In this document: in pieces, positions 6,521-10,831 of the stretch | Layout of the letters: every line of letters starts with the position of its first letter | How positions within the stretch are numbered: the first letter of the stretch is position 1 | The notes under the pieces: model-generated | What the model was told of the DNA's origin: nothing | Seen by the model: the letters and a program-made list of their open reading frames with translations, nothing else | Databases searched by the model: none | Source: Cellvibrionales bacterium UBA2511 | GTDB lineage: Bacteria; Pseudomonadota; Gammaproteobacteria; Pseudomonadales; Porticoccaceae | Direction: 5' to 3' | DNA: 10,831 nt | Assembly (NCBI GenBank): GCA_002341315.1 | Contig: DDNV01000015.1 | Span: forward strand, 60,595-71,425 | Program-made: the position numbers and the translations under genes

Positions 6521-7846
6521 ATGACAGAACTCCTTTCCCCCGCCGGTTCTCTCAAAAATATGCGCTATGCACTGGCCTACGGCGCCGATGCCGTCTATGC
6601 GGGGCAGCCCCGCTATAGCCTCCGGGTGCGCAACAATGAATTCAATCACCTGGACGTGATGGCGGATGCCATCGCCGAAACCCATCGGCAGGGCAAACAG
6701 TTTTACATTGCCAGCAATATCTCACCCCACAATGACAAGATTCGCAGCTATCTGAAAGATATGGCGCCGGTGATCGAGATGAAGCCGGATGCCCTGATCA
6801 TGTCCGATCCGGGTCTGATCATGATGGTCCGGGAAAAGTGGCCGGAGATGCCCATTCACCTCTCGGTGCAGGCCAATGCGGTCAATTACGCCACCGTCAG
6901 ATTCTGGCACCAGCAGGGCATTGTCCGCACCATCCTGTCGCGGGAGCTGGGTCTCGAGGAGGTTGAGGAAATTCGCCAGCGCGTACCTGAAATGGAACTG
7001 GAAGTGTTCGTACACGGCGCCCTCTGTATTGCCTACTCGGGCCGCTGCCTACTCTCCGGCTACATGAATCACCGGGATTCCAACCAGGGCGCCTGCACCA
7101 ATGCCTGCCGCTGGAAATACGATGCCCATGAGGCCACCCAGACCGAAACCGGCGACATTATTCCCACCAAAACCTGGGAACCGGAAAAACCGGACAGCCA
7201 CGATGAGGTTGAACCGATGATGCTGCTTGAGGAACAGGGGCGGCCCGGAGAAATGATGCCGGCTTTCGAAGACGAGCACGGCACCTACATCATGAACTCC
7301 AAGGATTTGCGCGCCGTACAGCATGTGGAAAAACTGATCGCCATGGGTGTCCACTCCCTGAAAATCGAGGGTCGCACCAAGTCCCATTATTATGTGGCCC
7401 GCACAGCCCAGGTCTATCGTCGCGCCATCGACCACGCTCTGGCCGGCAAACCCTTCGACATGAGTCTGATGGCTGAACTGGATCATCTGGCGAACCGCGG
7501 CTATACCGAGGGTTTCTACCGCCGCCATGTACCCCAGGAATATCAGAACTATGAACAGGGCGCTTCGGGCAACCCCAACCAACAGTTTGTCGGTGAAATC
7601 TGCGGCGTTGAACGCGACAAAGGCTGGTTTACCGTGGATGTCAAAAACCGTTTTGAGTCCGGTGACACTCTGGAACTGATCACCCCGCAGGGCAACATGA
7701 CCTTCAATCTGGACGCCCTGGAAAATCGCGACGGCGTCAAAATCGATGCGGCACCCGGCTCAGGGCATGTGGTCAGGATACCGATGCCGGCGGATCTTCC
7801 CCTGGCGGAAGATGGTGGTTATGCCATGCTGATGCGCTATATGTAA
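6521..7846 (+). CDS. trhP: tRNA 5-hydroxyuridine synthesis protein TrhP (YegQ, peptidase U32 family)
   Basis: Member of the U32 family, now understood to hydroxylate RNA bases instead of cleaving proteins. E. coli TrhP (formerly YegQ) forms 5-hydroxyuridine at position 34 of tRNA independently of O2, using prephenate-derived chemistry; cmo5U and mcmo5U are built on this. The 441 residues follow E. coli YegQ closely from ELLSPAGSLKNMRYALAYGADAVY on, through LRVRNNEFNH, the SDPGLIM and LSVQANAVN stretches, and EDEHGTYIMNSKDLRA to HSLKIEGRTKSHYY. Four conserved cysteines thought to bind an Fe-S cluster are Cys169, Cys176, Cys192 and Cys196. The acidic insert at about 205-245 is variable in the family. 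YegQ is distinguished from its paralogue RlhA (YdcP) by overall resemblance and its shorter length. The small J-domain gene follows 99 bases downstream. Confidence 0.93.
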   Translation: MTELLSPAGSLKNMRYALAYGADAVYAGQPRYSLRVRNNEFNHLDVMADAIAETHRQGKQFYIASNISPHNDKIRSYLKDMAPVIEMKPDALIMSDPGLIMMVREKWPEMPIHLSVQANAVNYATVRFWHQQGIVRTILSRELGLEEVEEIRQRVPEMELEVFVHGALCIAYSGRCLLSGYMNHRDSNQGACTNACRWKYDAHEATQTETGDIIPTKTWEPEKPDSHDEVEPMMLLEEQGRPGEMMPAFEDEHGTYIMNSKDLRAVQHVEKLIAMGVHSLKIEGRTKSHYYVARTAQVYRRAIDHALAGKPFDMSLMAELDHLANRGYTEGFYRRHVPQEYQNYEQGASGNPNQQFVGEICGVERDKGWFTVDVKNRFESGDTLELITPQGNMTFNLDALENRDGVKIDAAPGSGHVVRIPMPADLPLAEDGGYAMLMRYM

Positions 7847-7945
7847 ACGTCAGTGCTGATGGACATTGGCGCGGCACGAACAGCGCCCAAACCAACGGCT
7901 TCCTGCTAGACTGTAGCCCGACGAAAACGAAAAACCTGAGGTACT

Positions 7946-8434
7946 GTGGCAAGGATCATTCTGTTGCTGGCGGTGGGCCTGGTGGGCTACCTGCTCTGGC
8001 AGCAATATCAACGACAACCCCCCGAACTACGCCGCAAAGCACTACTCCGTGGTGGTTTTTATTCTCTGTTGGGAATCATCCTGTTGCTGGTCGTGACCGG
8101 TCGGGCGCACTGGCTGCTGGCAGCGGCCACCGCCGCCCTGCCGCTGCTCAAGCTGTTGTTCGGATTAGCCCTGAGGGCATGGCCCTTTCTACAGACTCTG
8201 CGCAGGAAAAACCAACCGCCGCCACAGCAGCAGGCGGGCGCTGGTAGCAGCGGCGAACTCAGCCAACAGGAAGCTTTCCAGCTACTCGGCCTGCAACCGG
8301 GGGCCAGCCGCCAGGCCATCATCGATGCCCACAAACGACTGATCCAGAAACTGCACCCGGACCGCGGCGGCAATGACTATCTGGCCTCGAAACTGAATGC
8401 CGCCCGGGATCTGCTACTGAAACTGCACAGCTAG
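7946..8434 (+). CDS. Small membrane-anchored J-domain (DnaJ-like) protein
   Basis: Protein of 162 residues combining an N-terminal membrane part with a C-terminal J domain, the layout of TIM14/Pam18-like co-chaperones. Hydrophobic segments cover about 2-18, 36-51 and 54-80. A proline- and glutamine-rich linker follows (88-103). The J domain at about 107-161 contains the HPD motif (His137-Asp139), which stimulates Hsp70 (DnaK) ATPase, preceded by the basic helix AHKRLIQKL. No G/F or zinc-finger region is present, so it is a type III J protein; its client is unknown. The start is GTG with GAGGT only about four bases upstream, a tight spacing; no ATG lies close by. Its stop overlaps that of the converging cmoM. 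No clear terminator separates it from trhP, so readthrough from trhP is possible. Similar genes are usually left as hypothetical or DnaJ-domain proteins. Confidence 0.85.
   Translation: MARIILLLAVGLVGYLLWQQYQRQPPELRRKALLRGGFYSLLGIILLLVVTGRAHWLLAAATAALPLLKLLFGLALRAWPFLQTLRRKNQPPPQQQAGAGSSGELSQQEAFQLLGLQPGASRQAIIDAHKRLIQKLHPDRGGNDYLASKLNAARDLLLKLHS
8431..8434. other. CTAG shared as stop codon by both converging genes
   Basis: The self-complementary tetramer CTAG gives TAG at 8432-8434 for the J-domain gene on the plus strand and TAG at 8433-8431 for cmoM on the minus strand. A perfect 12-bp palindrome, GGCCCATGGGCC (8435-8446), follows inside cmoM. No intrinsic terminator lies between the two genes. 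Confidence 0.95.
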
Positions 8435-9207
8435 GGCCCATGGGCCAGCAACAAATGAATATAGCGCCCCAACCACCGGTAGGGATCCCGTCGGGAGTAG
8501 GCCAACTCCATCTCGATCACTGCTTCGGCAACGGTATTACCACCGCGGGGGTTCATCACATAATCGTGAAAGACCCGCACACCGGTAGCTGCCATCTCCA
8601 CCAGACCGGCATCATCCACCCACTGTCTGACCTGTTCGGGATAAAGTGAATTCACCGGTGTGAGACTGCCTGTATCCGGGACAAACCTGTCCCTTTTCAG
8701 CAGGTTGAAATTGCCTCGCAGCAAATTGCGATATTCAAAGGAATGCCGATTGTAGTAGGTAAAGGACAGGCACCCCTCCGGGGCCAGGAAGCTTTTCAAC
8801 TGCGGCAGCAATAATTCCGGCCGGGCCAGCCACTCCACCACCGCGTGGCACAATACCAGATCGAATCGGCCCGGTTGCTGTTCCGCCAGTTCCTGAAACG
8901 GGCAGTGGTACCAGGTGATCTGTTCGTAGACTCCGGCCTGCCGGGCAGCCGTCTGTGCCACGGCCAGCATCTCTGCGGACACATCATTGACGACCACCTG
9001 GTGACCCAGACCGGCCAGACGAATGGCCAGCTGGCCGAGACCGGCACCAACATCCAGCACCGTTAACGGCTCGGCACCATGAATCTGCGGCAGATACTGT
9101 TGCAGATCCCGCCACAGTACCGCCAGACGAATATCACCCTTCAAGCCCCCGTAGACCTTGCGTTGAAAGCGCTCGGCGAGGTCGTCAAAATTTCTGTCCT
9201 GATTCAT
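8431..9207 (-). CDS. cmoM: tRNA 5-carboxymethoxyuridine methyltransferase CmoM (SmtA)
   Basis: SAM-dependent enzyme that esterifies cmo5U at tRNA position 34 to mcmo5U, the last step of the wobble-uridine pathway that begins with 5-hydroxylation by TrhP or TrhO and continues through CmoA and CmoB. The 258 residues form a class I Rossmann methyltransferase: motif I LDVGAGLGQ at 51-59, acidic Asp75 after strand beta 2 (VVVNDVSAEM), and motif IV region FDLVLCHAVVEWLA at about 115-128. CmoM-specific blocks are the N-terminal QDRNFDDLAERF, YYNRHS and GNF in the middle, GVRVFHDY at 209-216 and the terminal YRWLGRYIH; all match E. coli CmoM. The start is ATG at 9205-9207, preceded by a weak GGCGGG. 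It lies 169 bases downstream of ilvD on the same strand and converges on the J-domain gene with a 4-base overlap. Confidence 0.95.
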   Translation of the reverse strand: MNQDRNFDDLAERFQRKVYGGLKGDIRLAVLWRDLQQYLPQIHGAEPLTVLDVGAGLGQLAIRLAGLGHQVVVNDVSAEMLAVAQTAARQAGVYEQITWYHCPFQELAEQQPGRFDLVLCHAVVEWLARPELLLPQLKSFLAPEGCLSFTYYNRHSFEYRNLLRGNFNLLKRDRFVPDTGSLTPVNSLYPEQVRQWVDDAGLVEMAATGVRVFHDYVMNPRGGNTVAEAVIEMELAYSRRDPYRWLGRYIHLLLAHGP

Positions 9208-9376
9208 AGCCCGCCATTATCCGGCAAAACCGATCTACTGTACTGCTGTAATCTGAAATATTTAGGCACTGATGCTTGCCACCTAAGCATAACGCGACCA
9301 AGCCTCCCGCGCCGTCCCAGAGGCATTCACCACAGAGGCAAAACCGTATCTCGAAAATTAACGGGGATCTGTCAGC
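9208..9376. other. ilvD-cmoM intergenic region with small repeats
   Basis: These 169 bases hold no gene that I can support. An inverted repeat ATGCTT/AAGCAT (9272-9277, 9285-9290; 7-base loop) overlaps a competing pair TTAGG/CCTAA (9262-9266, 9282-9286). A 10-base direct repeat GGCAAAACCG occurs at 9223-9232 and 9337-9346, near the two ends of the region. No U run marks a terminator for ilvD, and no convincing promoter for cmoM was found. Confidence 0.5.
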
Positions 9377-10831
9377 TCAAAGGTCTTTATCGGTGACGGC
9401 ACCCTCAGAAGCCGAGGAGACAGTTTTGGCATATTTTGCTAAAAGTCCGCGGGTATAACGAGGCGGAACAGGTAGCCATGCGCTGCGCCTTTTTTGAATC
9501 TCCGCATCGTTCAGGTGAAGCTTTATTTCAGCATTTTCCGCATCAATAGTAATCTCATCACCATTTTCAATTAAGGCAATAGGACCGCCATCAAAAGCTT
9601 CCGGGGTTATGTGGCCCACCACAAAACCGTGGCTTCCACCTGAGAAGCGGCCATCGGTTATCAGGGCTACGTCATTACCAAGGCCCTTGCCGATAACGGC
9701 TGAAGTCGGACTCAGCATTTCCCGCATTCCTGGGCCTCCTTTAGGGCCTTCATAACGGATAACAATGACATCACCTTTAATCACGCTACCATTCAAAATT
9801 TGCTCTTGTGCCTCTTCTTCAGAATGGAAAACCTTGGCTCTGCCAGTAAAGCGTAATCCCTCTTTGCCGGTAATTTTAGCAACAGCACCTTCAGGTGCTA
9901 AATTCCCTTTGAGAATTACAAGATGGCTGTCTTTTTTTATGGGCTGTTCAAATGAACGGATGATGTTCTGCTCGGCAGGATAAGGCGCCACATCGGCAAG
10001 ATTTTCAGCCAGAGTTTTGCCGGTCACTGTCAGACAATTGCCATGCAGCAGCCCCCTCTCCAGCAGACTTTTCATCAGTGGTTGAATACCGCCGATGGCA
10101 ATCAGTTCCGACATCATATATTTGCCGCTGGGGCGCAGGTCAGCCAATACCGGAATCTGGCGACCGATGCGTGCAAAATCATCTAATGTGAGCTCAACAT
10201 CCACCGCATGGGCCATCGCCAAGAGATGTAAAACAGCATTGGTCGAACCGCCCAGTGCGATTAATGTGGTAATGGCATTTTCAAAGGCCTGCCGAGTCAT
10301 GATGTCGCTAGGTTTGATGTCTTTTTCCAGCAGAGACATCACGGCAGCGCCCGCCCGACGGCAATCATCTGCTTTGGAAGGAGAGACCGCCTCCTGTGCC
10401 GAACTGTTGGGCAGGCTCATGCCCAAGGCTTCAATCGCTGAAGCCATGGTGTTGGCGGTGTACATGCCACCGCAGGAACCGGCGCCGGGAATCGCCGTTT
10501 GCTCAATCTGTTTTAATTCCGCCGCCGTCATATCGCCTCGGGCGTGTTTGCCTACTGCCTCAAACACTGAAACAATATCTGTATGGTTCGCGCCGGGTTG
10601 AATCGTCCCACCATAGACAAATACGGCGGGACGGTTCAGGCGGGCCATACCAATCAGACAGCCCGGCATGTTTTTATCACAGCCGCCAATTGCCACCAAC
10701 CCGTCGAAGCCCTGACAGCCAACCACGGCTTCGATCGAGTCTGCAATCACTTCACGAGACACCAGTGAATATTTCATGCCTATGGTGCCATTTGAAATAC
10801 CATCGGAGATGGTGATGGTGTTGAAGATAAC
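9377..10831 (-). CDS. ilvD: Dihydroxy-acid dehydratase, short (about 560-residue) type (5' end outside window)
   Basis: IlvD/EDD-family Fe-S dehydratase converting 2,3-dihydroxy-3-methylbutanoate or -pentanoate to the 2-keto acid in valine, isoleucine and leucine synthesis. The frame is open to the window edge, giving 484 residues; roughly the first 80 are missing. Visible blocks are [26 protein letters not shown] with Cys51 and Cys58, [14 protein letters not shown] with Cys120, [26 protein letters not shown], and [20 protein letters not shown] with the proposed catalytic serine. CDKNMPGC and the short C-terminus indicate the shorter class, often carrying [2Fe-2S], not the 616-residue E. coli type (CDKITPGM). 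EDD is unlikely given these motifs. An internal ATG at 10775-10777 opens a long frame, but conserved residues lie upstream of it, so it is not the start. The 3' half is distinctly A+T-richer than neighbouring genes. It lies upstream of cmoM on the same strand. Confidence 0.94.
   Translation of the reverse strand, partial: VIFNTITISDGISNGTIGMKYSLVSREVIADSIEAVVGCQGFDGLVAIGGCDKNMPGCLIGMARLNRPAVFVYGGTIQPGANHTDIVSVFEAVGKHARGDMTAAELKQIEQTAIPGAGSCGGMYTANTMASAIEALGMSLPNSSAQEAVSPSKADDCRRAGAAVMSLLEKDIKPSDIMTRQAFENAITTLIALGGSTNAVLHLLAMAHAVDVELTLDDFARIGRQIPVLADLRPSGKYMMSELIAIGGIQPLMKSLLERGLLHGNCLTVTGKTLAENLADVAPYPAEQNIIRSFEQPIKKDSHLVILKGNLAPEGAVAKITGKEGLRFTGRAKVFHSEEEAQEQILNGSVIKGDVIVIRYEGPKGGPGMREMLSPTSAVIGKGLGNDVALITDGRFSGGSHGFVVGHITPEAFDGGPIALIENGDEITIDAENAEIKLHLNDAEIQKRRSAWLPVPPRYTRGLLAKYAKTVSSASEGAVTDKDL

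Noticed and set aside
7049..7582. 177-codon open frame opposite trhP
   Set aside because: Antisense shadow of conserved trhP sequence, with no recognisable domain and no start signal.
7866..7890. Inverted repeat after trhP as its terminator
   Set aside because: The stem TTGGCGC/GCGCCCAA needs a bulged base and no T run follows; transcription may well continue into the J-domain gene.
7904..7912. TGCTAGACT as an extended -10 promoter for the J-domain gene
   Set aside because: It matches the TGn extension, but the hexamer is poor and no -35 is found; too weak to list.
10095..10601. 168-codon open frame opposite ilvD
   Set aside because: The opposite strand encodes conserved ilvD motifs through the whole stretch; the frame has no independent support.
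1..10831. Defence system, mobile element or novel gene cassette
   Set aside because: Every coding stretch is assigned to a housekeeping or well-known family; no transposase, integrase, toxin-antitoxin pair, repeat array or large unexplained frame was found.

Overview
The window reads as ordinary chromosome from a gammaproteobacterium of moderately high G+C. AcnB, CmoM, TrhP and MiaE are all of gammaproteobacterial type. The set of a short MiaE, an intracellular PHB depolymerase and a class 1-like DHODH suggests a marine or Pseudomonas/Cellvibrio-like lineage, but genus cannot be set from sequence reading alone. Eight genes are supported, two of them cut by the window ends. No gene-free stretch exceeds about 230 bases. 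I see no rRNA or tRNA gene, insertion sequence, CRISPR array or phage gene.

Left part (1-2156, minus strand): a tight set read leftwards, gst-like gene, then miaE (tRNA ms2io6A hydroxylase), then a class 1 dihydroorotate-dehydrogenase-family gene that leaves the window. A divergent intergenic region of about 250 bases (2130-2382) holds a reasonable promoter for this set and a perfect palindrome in the leader of acnB.

Middle (2383-7846, plus strand): acnB (aconitase B) with a strong terminator; phaZ (intracellular PHB depolymerase) with its own terminator; then trhP/yegQ (prephenate-dependent tRNA uridine-34 hydroxylation). Each of the first two is followed by a clear intrinsic terminator, so they look like single-gene transcripts. 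In acnB, phaZ and trhP the longest open frame starts upstream of the better start, and a Shine-Dalgarno plus family alignment move the start inward.

Right part: a small membrane J-domain protein follows trhP with no clear terminator between them. It converges on cmoM (minus strand), and the two genes share a CTAG tetranucleotide as stop codon on both strands. Upstream of cmoM lies ilvD (dihydroxy-acid dehydratase, 5' end outside the window), whose 3' half is visibly richer in A+T than its neighbours.

How the genes connect: TrhP makes 5-hydroxyuridine at tRNA position 34, and CmoM methylates the cmo5U later built on it, so the two ends of one wobble-modification pathway lie within 3 kb. MiaE adds a third tRNA-modifying enzyme. 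AcnB, IlvD, MiaE and probably TrhP depend on iron. I did not find a convincing undescribed system. The points most worth a second look are the trhP/J-protein/cmoM neighbourhood, the class 1 DHODH-like gene, the acnB leader palindrome and the composition and type of ilvD.
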